Source of the DNA: Orobanche coerulescens
Taxonomy: Eukaryota > Streptophyta > Magnoliopsida > Lamiales > Orobanchaceae
Reading direction: 5' to 3'
Length of the DNA: 64,000 bases
Assembly (NCBI GenBank): GCA_033398695.1
Contig: CM065806.1
Location: 41,193,001 to 41,257,000 of the forward strand
Numbering within the stretch: position 1 is the first letter of the stretch; each line of letters opens with the position of its first letter. Positions 1-12,266 of this stretch are shown piece by piece. The notes beneath the pieces were generated by a model. That model had not been told where the DNA came from. It was given only the letters and a program-made list of their open reading frames with translations, and searched no databases. The translations under genes and the position numbers were made by a program.

Positions 1-1645
1 GGTATATTTTCATAGTTTTACGGAATCGAGAGGGTTTGGTTGTGGTCCGCCCTCGTTGTTATTTTTGTGCGAATATACATGAATCGTAGGCGGGTTTCGG
101 TGTATTCCATTTCCGTAATCGTTTAGAAGTGGTTGTGATTGTGCTATTCGAATCGTTAGGTTCATTTTCGTCGGTTCCTCGCGGTCGTGCTTGATTCTTC
201 CGTTCCGTTCGTTGTCGTATTCCTTTTCGTTAGCATCGGGCGTTCGAAGCTTCGGTTGAGCCGTATCCGTTCGTGGTTCCGTGCTCGTGGTATCGAGGCA
301 AGTACCTTGTCCATACAATTCTTGTTTTGTGGATATGATAATTAGTAACCGTCTCTATGTGTTTATTTGATCGTGTGTTTGAACTTTCAAAAGATTCGGT
401 TTAGCCTTGTTAAAGGCTTGCTTTCAAAACGCGTGTGTTTTGTAAATGGTGTGGTTTGAGAATGACTATGTGAACTCTATGGATATGTTTGGTGTTGATG
501 TTGCACTTGGTATTGCGTGTGGGCGCATATTATTTCATTTCGGTGCGTTGTGGTTTGACGTGGTGTTTTGCTAAGTGTTTGATGCCTCTTGCGAATTGTT
601 TGAATATCCTTGATGTAATATGTTATTTGTGTGAATGTGTGGATATGGTTGAAGGTCTACGGTGACACATGGCACGTGATCATGTGGTCAGGATGCAACA
701 AGTGATTGATCCAACCGTGAGAGCCTGATATAATCTACGGTGGCACATGGCATGCGATCATGTGGCCAGGATGCAACAAGCGATTGATCCAACCGTGAGA
801 TGTATGTGATTTGTTTCGCTAGCCACTCGGGAGGGTCCTTCGAGGCCTCGAGTGGGATGTCGGTGGTATCGTCCCGGTCTAGGCGATGCGCGTGCGTGAT
901 TATGTTTCGTTGATTTTTCGTCCGTTGAGGACACGTGATGTTGGGCTTTGACCTGTAAATTATTGGTGGTTTCCTATTTGCGAAAACAAAACCTTTGGTG
1001 TGACCTGTTGATTTTGGAAAGAGAAGGATTTTATAATCCTAAATTGTTTTCTATTAAAACTCTCGACGGCATTTTAAACTGTTTTGTAAATTGTTTCCCT
1101 TATTTGCGATCTTTGCTTTTGGAAATGTTTACCCAAACTCTTGCCTCGGGAAGTACTTTTCCTTACGTTTGAACCTTTGAGGATTTCGATTATTATCGTT
1201 CTTGGAACTTGTATTGTATGGCTCGTATTTTTGCACTTGTACTTGCACTAGCAAAACAGTGGAGTTTGCTAACCCCGAGTATTCGGGGTGGATGTCTATT
1301 TTGCATTCAGGTTTTGGAGCATAGCACGGGGTCGGCACGAAGGATGATGAAAGATGAACGATACTAATCACACGAGGTTCCGTTGATGTCGTATTGGTCC
1401 AGTTGTATTTACTTTTCATTGCGGTATCTTTTCCCCGTTGTACGGGAGTTTATTTTATTTAGACCCCTGCGTGGGCATGAGTTAGGGAATGAGTTTTATG
1501 TTAATATTGAAAGACCAAGTCGGTCTCTTGAGTCATTTTAGCCTTAAAGGCGATGTTTAGATGTTTGATTTTAGTTATCGGCTGGTAGATCCTCGAGGAG
1601 AGGGTCTACGGCGTGTAATATCCCTGAGTGGATTGGGGTGTTACA
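1..1645 (+). repeat. 5' LTR (3' portion only) of the LARD-like element
   Basis: This is near-identical to 5401-7058. Differences are mostly one- to three-base indels, with few substitutions. It ends GGGGTGTTACA. The first roughly 1.1 kb of this LTR, including its promoter, lies before the window. Confidence 0.88.
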
Positions 1646-4269
1646 TAAATGGTATCGGAGCTTAGGTTGTGTAAACCTAGGTGTCGGGTCGATGGTGTCT
1701 ATTGAGTTTTTGTCTCGTCGGATTTTATCCGAGTCGAGTGTCGCGACGCGTCGTCCGAGTTTGTTGGTCGTGATTAGTATCGTGGGGCGATCATCATCTT
1801 CGTGCGACTGTGGTGTAAGTCTCCCTTCTTTGTGTTGTGCCTCGTGTGACACGAGCTATTTTTATGATTTATTTGCTAAGTGACGGAATCCTCTTATGGA
1901 TTTTGATTTCTTGATACGTGACTATTTGACTCTCATATTTCTTTCATGTGAGGAGTAGTTGCTGGATTGTGCATGTTGGACTCTATTTTTTTTTTCCGCT
2001 GCGTGAGTTCCTTTGTAATAGCTTGCGGTATCTTACCGACTGAATTTTATTTCGAAAATCGATTCCTTTAACCGAGTTGTTGACCTTGACCGTTTTGACG
2101 GTAGTTGGGTGTTTTCAAATGATTTTGTGAGTTTTGATAAGTACTACCGTCATTGACCTTTTTGGGCATTCTAACCCATTGAATTATTTTTGAAAACCTT
2201 GAGTATCTTAGAAAATTGAAATTCGAGACGTACTTTTAAAACGAATTATTTTCTTGCGGTGTTTTCAAGGTGTTTTCTAATGCCGCAATACACTTCAAAA
2301 AAATTTCCGGTTGAGGACCAAAAATATTTTTTTTGAGATATTTTCAAATGCAGTTGCTTAGACCCAAGGGTCGAATATTTTTGAAAGTTTTTCACTAAAG
2401 GAAAGGTGTCCTCATTTTTGTTCAAACGCAAGATGATTTTCAAAGTCTCGATAATGGTGTTTGTACTACTTTTTGTAAAATGATACTAAGATCAACTGTT
2501 GTTTCCAAACTGTTTTCAAAAGGTGGTTCTCGTTTTAAAACCTATCATTCTGTTGCGGACCGGAAATGCGTGTATGGTTTTCGAACTTTCGTTACGGTGT
2601 CAACCCCGAATTGTGATTGAATTGGTGGCGTGAGTGTCGAGTCGTTCGCCACGCATATGTTTTGTTGGCCCTCTGTGAGAGGTGTGAACTGGTGTTTACT
2701 GTTTATCGCCTCGTGGTGATTGCGTATTGTCGCACTAGTGTGAGTTGTTAAAGCCTGGATTTTTATGCGTTATACACATGGGTGATTGTTTCATGATGTT
2801 TGTGATTGTGTGATGGCTGTCGTTCGGGATGTTGTAATCTTCGGATGATGCCGTTGTTGTTGTGATTTTTGTATACGTTGATATGTTATGCTGAGTTGGC
2901 ATCTCCGGTATGTTGTTTTGCGGTGTTTTGATCCATTGTATCGAGCATTTATATTTTCGGTATGCCGAGCCGAGACGTTTCAATCGTGATGTGCCGGGGC
3001 ATGCACGTGTAAATTGTCCTTCTCGTCGGTAACACATTTCAAGTGTGGACTCGAGGGACACCGAATTCAGTTTTGTGAATTGGCTACCGAGACTTTCGGA
3101 GTTCGCGCTTCAGCACCGTCATCGGAATCGGCTTTGAGAGGCCTTTGAAGGATTTTTCTGTCAGTTGCTTGTTGTGTCGTCACCTTGATTTCGCTGTTGT
3201 GAGTTGCGGGGGCGACCTTCTTTTATAAGAGGTCGAATGTAGTACCCGTGTTGTTTTTAGACTCCTGCATTTTCTCTTTCTTGAGTCTATCGACTCGCTC
3301 GTGTTTGTTGATACTTTACAACATTGTATTTCGTGGCTGCTCGAACGAGCAGTGTGATCATGTTTTGGGTCAATCTGGTTATCGCTGTGAGTTTTACGAG
3401 TTCGGTTCGTTTCTTTTGTACCTTGTTCGGATGTGACTTCATCTGGTTTTACTAGTTCTCTTATTCGAAGTGGATCGGATTTGGAACTTCGTATTTTCGA
3501 CTCTGTCAACTCGTTTATGTTCATTGACATTTTACGAGCTTGTCCCGCCCCTTGCTTTTGTTGATCGAACGAGGGTGGTATTATTTCGAATTACTCGTTC
3601 GTCGATGTGACTTTTCAATTGTTATTCCCTTTCTGTAGATCTTATGCGAGTGTGCATCTTGTTGTTTTCACCGGATCATGTTTTGTCTCGAGTCGAGATG
3701 TGAACCTCGGAGTTGTCTACCGAACCTTATTGTTCTTCGTGATTCGAACATGATCGTTCGCTTTTGTTGTCTCGACCGTTGTGGTTCGGTCGTTTGTTTG
3801 TTCGGTTTTTGTCCTCCTTTCGTGATCGTTGAGCATTCAGGCTCCTCCCTAATTCCCTTAAGTTTGGGAAATTAGTCTCGTTTTCGATCTTCCAACCCTT
3901 GGGCGGTGGAATTCAGTATTAGTTCAACGATTGGCTCGCGTTTCGATTGATGTACCGTTGGGTTGGTCAATCATACCGACTTTCGTTCGTTGTGTTTTGT
4001 GATTGTCGGATAATTGACTTGGCTATATTATCCGTTTGATGACGCTTGTCATTTGTTGGTTTTATTGTATCCCTAACGGTGACATTGTGTTGGTCGTCGT
4101 GGAGCGTGTTGTCACGCCGTATGTCTCTTTGCGTTTCTTGCAGCGTTTCGCCGTTGGGCGCGAGTTTTCTATTTTTGTGTATCTCGTCGAGTTTTCCTGG
4201 CGGGTATATTCCCCCCCCCCCCTACTTGTTTTAAGTTTCGGGACGAAACTTCTTTTAAGGAGGGTAGAA
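1646..4269 (+). other. Non-coding interior of the LARD-like element
   Basis: A match to the initiator-Met tRNA primer-binding site (TGGTATCGGAGC, 1650-1661) lies four bases after the LTR. The rest shows no retroviral-type protein in six frames; the open frames present are short and have no recognisable motif. A C-run lies at 4211-4222. The region closes with a hairpin (4233-4251) and a purine stretch AAGGAGGGTAGAA just before the right LTR, which would prime plus-strand DNA. Confidence 0.75.
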
Positions 4270-7058
4270 TGTAATATCCGCAATTTTCGATTTTCGGTAA
4301 ATTTCTTTTTTTTGGTCGGAGTCTGTTTTGACGGCTCGCTCATGACCATTTCGTCATTCTGAAAATGATTAATTCTACACTTTTTGACATCCGAGTTCGT
4401 TTCGGTGTCGTTTCGTTGAGTTCTGTGCTTCTTAGCGACTTTTCCGCACTTGAGTTCGATTCTTGCGAATCTCGACCGAAACTGCTGTTTCGAGTTTCCC
4501 GCAAGTCCGTTTAACTTTGTTAGACGTGTTGTGAACTTCGGTTTGGTTATTCGATCACGTATCGTGATTTTCGGGCATTTGGGCCATTTTCGTAATTTCC
4601 CAAAGTTTGGGGTAATTACCTTCCGTTGTCGAATTTCGAGCCTTCGGGTGGTCGGAATTGTGTGTCCTACTAGCTCTTAGATTCGTCTTTGTGAGTACTT
4701 CGTAACCGTATCTTCGGTTCGTATTCAGGTTCGGGTTTCGGTGTCGTTTTGTTGAATTCAGGATTTCTAAACGACTTTTCTAAGTATGAGTTCGTCTTTG
4801 TTAGATCACCATTAATTTTTGGTAACTCCAAAAATTATAAATCTTGCAATATTATAGAACATCGAGTTAGCTTTCCAATGGTTCAAACGGTGAGTCAATC
4901 GGAGTCCGGACGAGAGAGTTCTGCTCGTTTCAGTTTTGGGCCGCGCTCTTCCAGGAGCCTTTCGGCCGCTAGGGGGGGTCGATAGACTCTACTGCCTAGT
5001 TGCGGTAGGGCTATCGGTTGGGCCTATCGGTCGATAGGCCGGCCGATAGGTTCTGCTGTGTTACACTATAAATGTGTTGTTTCAGCGTAAATCGTTCATT
5101 TCCTCCCCCTTCTTCAACCGTGCGCGAGAGAGAGAGACTTGAGAGGGAGAGTTCCTCCATCTATCACTTACTTGTGTAAATTTCTTCATTCCTTTTCGAT
5201 CGGGTGGCTCGGATTGCGGATCTAACCCGTGGTTTTTGGATTTGAATGCTTGATTCATCAAGAGGTAAGAATTCCTTTAACCCTGCCTTTTTGGATAATT
5301 GGGGATTTTGGGGTTTTGTCCGATTCTTTCCGTTTTGTTGATGGATTCTGGATGAATATGATTAATCTTGTTGATATCATTAGTTTTCCTACGGATTCAT
5401 GGTATATTTTCATAGTTTTACGGAATCGAGAGGGTTTGGTTGTGGTCCGCCCTCGTTATTTTTGTGCGAATATACATGAATCGTAGGCGGGTTTCCGGGT
5501 GTATTCCATTTCCGTAATCGTTTAGAAGTGGTTGTGATTGTGCTATTCGAATCGTTAGGTTCATTTTCGTCGGTTCCTCGCGGTCGTGCTTGATTCTTCC
5601 GTTCCGTTCGTTGTCGTATTCCTTTTCGTTAGCATCGGGCGTTCCGAAGCTTCCCGGTTGAGCCGTATCCGTTCGTGGTTCCGTGCTCGTGGTATTGAGG
5701 CAAGTACCTTGTCCATACAATTCTTGTTTTGTGGATATGATAATTAGTAACCGTCTCTATGTGTTTATTTGATCGTGTGTTTCGAACTTTCAAAAGATTC
5801 GGTTTAGCCTTGTTAAAGGCTTGCTTTCAAAACGCGTGTGTTTTGTAAATGGTGTGGTTTGAGAATGACTATGTGAACTCTATGGATATGGTTGGTGTTG
5901 ATGTTGCACTTGGTATTGCGTGTGGGCGCATATTATTTCATTTCGGTGCGTTGTGGTTTGACGTGGTGTTTTGCTAAGTGTTTGATGCCTCTTGCGAATT
6001 GTTTGAATATCCTTGATGTAATATGTTATTTGTGTGAATGTGTGGATATGGTTGAAGGTCTACGGTGACACATGGCACGTGATCATGTGGTCAGGATGCA
6101 ACAAGTGATTGATCCAACCGTGAGAGCCTGATATAATCTACGGTGGCACATGGCATGCGATCATGTGGCCAGGATGCAACAAGCGATTGATCCAACCGTG
6201 AGATGTATGTGATTTGTTTCGCTAGCCAGCTCGGGAGGGTCCTTCGAGGCCTCGAGTGGGATGTCGGTGGTATCGTCCCGGTCCTAGGCGATGCGCGTGC
6301 GTGATTATGTTTCGTTGATTTTTCGTCCGTTGAGGACACGTGATGTTGGGCTTTGAACCTGTAAATTATTGGTGGTTTCCTTTTTGCGAAAACTAAACCT
6401 TTGGGCTGTGACCTGTTGATTTTGGAAAGAGAAGGATTTTATAATCCTAAATTGTTTTCTATTAAAACTCTCGACGGCATTTTAAACTGTTTTGTAAATT
6501 GTTTCCCTTATTTGCGATCTTTCAGTTTTGGAAATGTTTACCCAAACTCTTGCCTCGGGAAGTACTTTTCCTTACGTTTGAACCTTTGAGGATTTGATTA
6601 TTATCGTTCTTGGAACTTGTATTGTATGGCTCGTATTTTTGCACTTGTACTTGCACTAGCAAAACGGTGGAGTTTTGCTAACCCCCTAGTATTCGGGGTG
6701 GATGTCTATTTTGCATTCGGGTTTTGGAGCATAGCACATGGTCGGCACGAAGGATGATGAAAGATGAACGATACTAATCACACGAGGTTCCGTTGATGTC
6801 GTATTGGTCCAGTTGTATTTACTTTTCCGCTGCGGTATCTTTTCCCCGTTGTACGGGAGTTTATTTTATTTTGACCCCTGCGTGGGCATGTGTTTGGGAA
6901 TGAGTTGTATGTTATTATTGAAAGACCAAGTCGGTCTACTGAGTCATTTTAGCCTTAAAGGCGATGTTTAGATGTTTGATTTTAGTTATCAGCCTGGTAG
7001 ATCCTCGAGGAGAGGGTCTACGGCGTGTAATATCCCTGAGTGGATTGGGGGTGTTACA
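4270..7058 (+). repeat. 3' LTR of the LARD-like element (about 2.79 kb)
   Basis: It starts TGTAATATCCGC and ends GTGTTACA. The first half shares blocks with the Tekay-B LTR, including the CGGCCGATAGG-rich stretch near 4947-5060, the AT-rich block near 4800-4900 and the sequence near 5270-5560. The second half is specific to this element. A TATA-like TATAAAT at 5067-5073 lies directly after the CGGCCGATAGG cluster. Confidence 0.85.
4947..5073 (+). promoter_or_regulatory. Putative LTR promoter: CGGCCGATAGG cluster and TATA box
   Basis: Several related copies of the CGGCCGATAGG or TATCGG type lie at about 4947-5060, followed by TATAAAT at 5067-5073. Placement upstream of TATA suggests a U3 enhancer; function is inferred from position only. 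Confidence 0.45.
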
Positions 7059-7366
7059 TAGGGAAGATTGTATATTGTGTATTGATGTTAGTGGATTTAA
7101 GCGGCTTCGGTCCCGTGGTTTTTACTCTTGTCTTGAGGAGTTTTATCACTTTTGGTATATCATTTGTATTATATTGTCGAGTTGTAAAGCGGCTTCGGTC
7201 CCGTGATTTATCACTTTTGGTATATCATTTGTATTATATTGTCGAGTTGTAATTGTGTGCTCTACTCATCGGTAACCACGAAGTTACAATTGAAGAGTGG
7301 GAAATTGTCAAACGAGGTTCCGCATTTTTCGTTGTGACGTTATTTATTTGCCGGTGTTTTCCCAAC
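7059..7366 (+). repeat. Remnant of a Copia-B-type LTR (3' end)
   Basis: This stretch matches the end of the Copia-B 5' LTR (about 43395-43670): the GATTGTGTATT block, the GCGGCTTCGGTCCCGTGG block, the GAAGAGTGGGAA block and the terminal TTTTCCCAAC. An internal duplication of about 70 bp (around 7130-7250) is absent from the Copia-B copy. The left part of this LTR appears to have been split by the LARD-like element. Immediately after 7366 the S-receptor-like kinase coding sequence begins mid-domain, so this copia copy had inserted into exon 1 of that gene. Confidence 0.72.
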
Positions 7367-7691
7367 GGTCCCCAATGGCCAGCTGGTTATACGGGACGGT
7401 AGCAACAACACCACCATATGGTGGTCTAACACGTCGTCGACAGTAGTCGTCAAGAATCCCATCGCGCAGTTGTTGGACTCCGGAAATCTCGTTATCCGAG
7501 AATCGAATGACGGCAATCTGGGGAATCACATGTGGTAGAGTTTTGATTATCCTACCGATACACTTTTACCAGGCATGAGTATAGGCTGGAATCACGTGAC
7601 GGGCACACCGGGTAGTTACCTGTTGTCGTTGAGAACAATTGATGATCCATCCCCTGGAGGTTTTACGTTTGGGTTTGATAACACTTCCGGG
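7367..7691 (+). pseudogene. S-receptor-like kinase pseudogene, B-lectin part of exon 1
   Basis: Translation gives a plant B-lectin (GNA-type) domain: NGQLVIRDG, then WWSNTSS, AQLLDSGNLVIRES, SFDYPTDTLLPGM, a Gly-Trp pair and DDPSPGGFTFGFD. This order is typical of G-type lectin S-receptor-like kinases, membrane receptors whose extracellular part is B-lectin, S-locus glycoprotein and PAN followed by a cytoplasmic Ser/Thr kinase. The start codon, signal peptide and first part of the lectin domain are missing, lost at the junction with the copia LTR remnant. The normally conserved Gln before SFDYPTDT is a TAG stop. The frame runs to Ser-Gly at 7691, where CACTA-1 begins. It resumes in frame at 35553 with YPQVL once the element and one copy of the GGG duplication are removed. 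Clearly a pseudogene. Confidence 0.9.
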
Positions 7692-7704
7692 CACTACAAC
7701 AAAA

Positions 7705-8030
7705 ACAGGTTTGCACAACGTTTTTACAAAAAACGTTGTACCATATTAGTTGAGCACAACGTTTAAATAATAAACGTTGTAGTTTAGTTAATATAACAAC
7801 GCTTACGCATAAAATGTTGTCATATTTGTTATTACAACGTTTACTATATAAACGTTGCATATGGCAACAACGGTTTTATTATAAACGTTGCATATTTGAC
7901 AACGTTTAACATAAAACATTGTAATATATATTATGACAACGTTCAGCAAAACGTTGTAATCGTAGTTATACAACGTACGAAAAAATGTTGTAGTACAAAT
8001 TAAGACAACATTTAAAATATGTTGTTAAAA
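7705..8030 (+). repeat. CACTA-1 left subterminal repeats
   Basis: About 18 copies of a 9-10 base motif ACAACGTTT or its complement AAACGTTGT occur here, mostly in alternating orientation. Neighbouring pairs form short hairpins, for example 7714-7738. Subterminal repeats of this kind bind the element's regulatory protein (TNPA in En/Spm); binding here is inferred. Confidence 0.85.
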
Positions 8031-9340
8031 ATAATTATATTTATTTTTAAATTGATATCCCATTAAATTACCCTTCCTAAAAAGGAACTGAGTGTTCCGC
8101 TTATACACACATACCCATTACTCGATATTCAAGCTGTCAATTCGGGATAACAGAAGGAACGAGGTGGACCTATGAAATCTCGCTATTTTGCGGCACGTGA
8201 TGCCTAAATTTTCTGCGGATAGAAAATTCTATTTCCCGTCCCATCCCACTTTTGAGTTAAAGATAAAAATTAATAAAAACTAAAATTAATATAACAAAAA
8301 AATGAGCAACTCGTGTCTCATATATCCCACGTACCACACGGATTGTTCCGAACCCGCTTTTATACGAAATTAGAATATATCCCATCCCGTTCCCTTTACA
8401 TGGTGGGACGGGCCGTTTCGATTAGACCGTCATAAATTTACGACTCTATTCGACATTTATCTATCCCCTCTCCAACTTACACGTACTCACAACAAAAACC
8501 TCCAAAATTGTTCTTAATTCTTGTACCTAACTCAAATGAAACACTAATATAAATATTATAACTATTAATTTCTAGATTAGTCGGTTTTATAAAAAAACAT
8601 GTTTTTTTTTCTTGATTTTAAGAAAAAATATATTTTTCTTAAACTTGGGCGCCTAATATTTTCCTTCCCCACCCTAATTTTTCTCTTTTCCCCTCAGAAC
8701 TCATTTTCCCTCAAAATCCTTTTGCGGCTCTACTACTACCCTGCCCTCAAACCCGCTCTCAAAACTCCTTTTCCCTCAAAATCCTTCCGCGGCTCTACTG
8801 CTACCCTGACCTCAAACCCGCTCTCAAAACTCCTTTTCCCTCAAAATCCTTCCGCGGCTCTACTGCTACCCTGCCCTCAATCCCGCTCTATTTCCTCTAT
8901 CGCCAAGGTCGCCGGACGGAGGTTAGCTTCTTCCTTCTATTAACGAGGTTAGCTTCAATTCAGTTTGTTTTAGGGTTTAATTTCAGTTTGGCCTAAATCT
9001 AAGGTTTTAATTTAAGGGTTTTAATTTGTAAGCCTAACTTACTTATAGTATATTATTATTGTGTTTTAGTTTGTCTGTTCAAACTATTAATTTTTATAAT
9101 ATGAGGATAAGCAGATTATATTTTGGGTATGTACAATGTCATGGCCCCTTGATTTGTTTTCACCTTCAAACTGTGCTAATATTATCAACTCTTGTAGTGT
9201 CCTCGGTGAACTCGTAATTCTTATTGGATGGATAAAGCTTGTTTGAATCTGCCAAGGTTTTCATTCTAAGCTCAAATAGTAGTTTGACACTTACATGTTG
9301 TTTCGCATCGGTATGTAACATCTATATTTTGTTTGTAGGA
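8031..9340 (+). other. CACTA-1 5' leader region, no coding sequence recognised
   Basis: AT-rich sequence between the left subterminal repeats and the first recognisable transposase exon. It contains a 65 bp tandem repeat at 8698-8890 and otherwise nothing I can name. It probably holds the promoter and 5' untranslated exon. A likely splice acceptor TTTGTTTGTAG ends at 9340, just before the transposase-associated domain. Confidence 0.5.
8698..8890 (+). repeat. 65 bp tandem repeat, about three copies
   Basis: The anchor TTTTCCCTCAAAATCCT recurs at 8704, 8769 and 8834, an exact 65-base period. Units share the GCGGCTCTACTRCTACCCTG and CTCAAACCCGCTCTC blocks. The period is not a multiple of three and the stretch lies upstream of the coding sequence, so a leader repeat is likelier than a protein repeat. 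Confidence 0.85.
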
Positions 9341-12261
9341 CAACTGCGGCATACAAAGATGGTGTAAGAAATTTTGTAGCATTAAGTATGAAAAAACTAG
9401 GGAATCCCTCTAAAATTCAATGTCCTTGTACTCGTTGTAGAAATATCAGTTACTAGACTAGTGATGATGTAGTAGCACACTTGGTCATGTTTGGGATGGA
9501 CAAAACATACGACATTTGGATTTTTCATGGGGAAGAACGTCCTAGTACTTCGTCTAAAGTATCATGTGATCAAGATGACTACACAGATACATATCGAATG
9601 TTTGTACACGCGCATGTTGATGAGGAAGAGATTCTGAATTATACTAAAGTAAAGGGAGATGAGGAGTTTTTGAAATTATTGGAAGAATCGGAAACTCCAT
9701 TATATCCAGGTTGTAGTGAGTATACAAAGATGACAGCAACAGTTGTGCTTTTCAAACATAAAGCTATCAACGGTATTTCTGACAAAGCCTTTACCGAGCT
9801 TCTCAAAATCTTGGTTGCCACAAAAGAATGAACTTCCTAGCTCCACATACGCCGCTAAAAAAATACTTAAGAACTTTGACTTGGGTTATGAGAAAATACA
9901 TGCATGTATCAATGATTGCTGTCTATTTAGAAAAGAGCTAGTAAATCTAGATAATTGCCCAAGATGTGGGAAATCCAGGTGGAAAATGGTAGGAAAAGGA
10001 GATGAGCGTAAAATTAAAAAGGGGGTTCCAGCTAAGGTCCTTAGATATTTTCCCATCATTCCTAGATTTAGAAGGATGTTCAGATCCGTAGAAAATTCTG
10101 AACAATTATTGTGGCATAGCAATCATCATAGTAATGATAACATGATGCGACATCCAGTTGACTCGCCTCAGTGACAATCAATTGATAATAAATGGCCTTG
10201 TTTTGCATCTGAGCATCAAAATTTAAGACTTGGACTTGCTACAGATGGATTCAATCCTTATAGTAATCTAAGTTCTACACATAGTTGCTTGCCCATGATG
10301 CTTGTTAATTACAACCTCCCCCTTGGCTCTGAATGAAAAGAGAAAATCTAATGTTAACTTTGTTAATTCCTGGGCCAAAACAACTAGGAAATGATATTGA
10401 TGTATATTTAAGGCCATTGATTGAAGATTTGAAAGAATTATGGATTAGTGGAGTTGAGGTGTACGATGCTCATACAAAGAGCATGTTTAATATGAGGGTC
10501 ATTCTCATGTGGACGATTAATGATTTTCCAGCTTATGGAAATCTAGCTGGGTGTAGAACTAAGGGTAAGACAGCATGTCCTATTTGTGGTGTTAATACTT
10601 GTTCAAATGTGCGTATATGGGTCATCAACGGTTTCTTGTATCCGATCATCCTTACCGAAAAAAAAAGAGTTGGTTTGATGGAACCATTGAAAAGAGAGGG
10701 AAGCCTCCTATATTGACTGGTTCTGAAGTTTTAAGAGTTGTTAGTGAGATTGATAATGATTTCTGTAAAAGGGATGAAATGAGCAATGATGAACAAACGA
10801 GACAAGGAAGGGGAAAAGGTAAAGTACAGAAGAAGAGGAGGAAGAGGAGTAATGATGAAGAAACAGGACAAGGAAGGGGAAAAGGTAAAGGACAGGAGAA
10901 GAAGAAGAAGAAGAAGAGGAAGAGTAACAATAAAAGAAATAAAGTGAATGTGATTATGTGGAAGAAAAAAACAATTTTTTTTTAGTTGCCGTATTACGAG
11001 GTATAATAAATTTTTATCTTTAATAATATGCACAATATAATGATATGGTTAGTAGTTGTTAAACTTATATAAATGTTTTTGTTTTCTGTATTTGTCCGTA
11101 CGCCACTGTCTGGATTTAATGCATGTTGAAAAGAATTGTGGTGAGAGTTTAGTTTGCACTTTGCTTGATATAAAAGGAAGATCAAAAGATGGTCATAACG
11201 CTCGTAAAGACTTGGAAACTATGGGAATTCGGACAGACTTGCACCCAAAGATTGATGAGAGTAATAAGATACTCCTTCCACCCGCTCAACATACTTTAAC
11301 AAGTTCTGAGTTGGAGACATTTTATTGGAGATTAAGAAATTTAAAGGTTCCGGACGGGTATAGCTCAAATATTGCGAACTATTTTTCAAAAAATGAAAAG
11401 ATACTTGGACTCAAGTCCCATGATTACCATGTATTGATGCAACAGTTATTACCCGTCGCATTGAGAGGAATTTTACCAAAAGGGCCAAGAAATGCATTAA
11501 TTCATTTCTGCTCATTTTTCTACGATATTAGCCAAAGAGTGATCGATATAGAAAAAATTGAAGCTGCTGAAGAAGACATAATTGAGACATTGTGTATGCT
11601 TGAAAGATATTTTCCTCCTTCATTCTTTGATATTATGATTCACTTGACAATACATTTAGGATGCGAAACTCATTTTTGTGGACCAAATCAATTCCATTGG
11701 ATGTATCCATTTGAAAGGTATACAAATTCTATTAGTTAATTATCCAATACTATGTTTGAAAGATATTTACCCTTTTCACAATTTCCATTCAATCTTTTTA
11801 GATTTATGAAGACGTGCAAGGAATATGTTAGAAATCCTGCACGACCTGAAGGATGCATATGTGAAAACTATCTTGCCGAAGAGTTCATGAGATTTTGTAA
11901 TGAGTACATTAAGAAAGGTCGTGCAATCGGTGAAACACAGAATCGTAATGAGGAGTATCAAAATGAAAAAACATTCGAAGGCCGATTTATTTCTAAAGGA
12001 GTTCATACTACATTGTCTGATGAAGACATGCAAAATGGTCATCGATATGTGTTGTTTAATACGGAAGAAGTTGAACCATACGAAGAGTAAGTTTAATTTT
12101 AAAAAAAAAACTGTCCAACTTGCTTCTTAGGATTTTTTCTTTTAACTCTTTCTTATTTTAGGATGCGTATGGAAGAGCTAAAAATGTTACATCCTAATCT
12201 ATCTGATGAAGAAATTTTAAAGATGCATTCAGAAACTTTTTCTAATTGGTTTGCAGATAAG
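9341..12261 (+). pseudogene. TNP2-like CACTA transposase, 5' part (CACTA-1)
   Basis: Domains in order: a transposase-associated domain (9341-9540; CPCTRCRN, HLVMFGMDKTYDIW, HGE), a Transposase_21 (TNP2) domain (about 9840-10730; GYEKIHACINDCCLFR, CPRCGKSRW, LRYFPIIPRFRRMF, then LATDGFNPYSNLSS near 10240 and NDIDVYLRPLIEDLKELW), and a DUF4218 domain (about 11100-11815; RHCLDLMHVEKN, LKSHDYHVLMQQLLPVALR, PPSFFDIMIHLTIHLG, WMYPFERY). A further exon at 12162-12261 ends Asp-Lys. The protein would cut and join the CACTA ends. Stops and frameshifts occur at about 9456, 9830, 10170, 10330 and in the 10600s. A Lys/Arg-rich low-complexity block lies at 10790-10970. The coding sequence continues at 29911 after an intron holding Tekay-A. 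Confidence 0.88.
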
Positions 12262-12266
12262 GTTTT

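Larger units (their letters stand above)
1..7058 (+). mobile_element. LARD-like non-autonomous Ty3/gypsy-type LTR element, 5' truncated by window
   Basis: The sequence from 1 recurs from 5401 to 7058, and both copies end in GTGTTACA, so they are the two LTRs. The left copy ends at 1645 and is followed by a primer-binding site. The right LTR begins TGTAATATCC at 4270, just after a polypurine stretch. The 2.6 kb interior has no gag, protease, RT or integrase in any frame. LTR ends, polypurine context and the GAAACTT hairpin match the coding Tekay-like elements further right, so this looks like a large non-autonomous derivative that would need their proteins (inference). The five bases after the right LTR (TAGGG) should be its TSD, but the left partner lies outside the window. 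Confidence 0.85.

Noticed and set aside
4036..4362. Open frames in both strands near the end of the LARD-like interior
   Set aside because: Low complexity, spanning the LTR border, no motif; chance frames.
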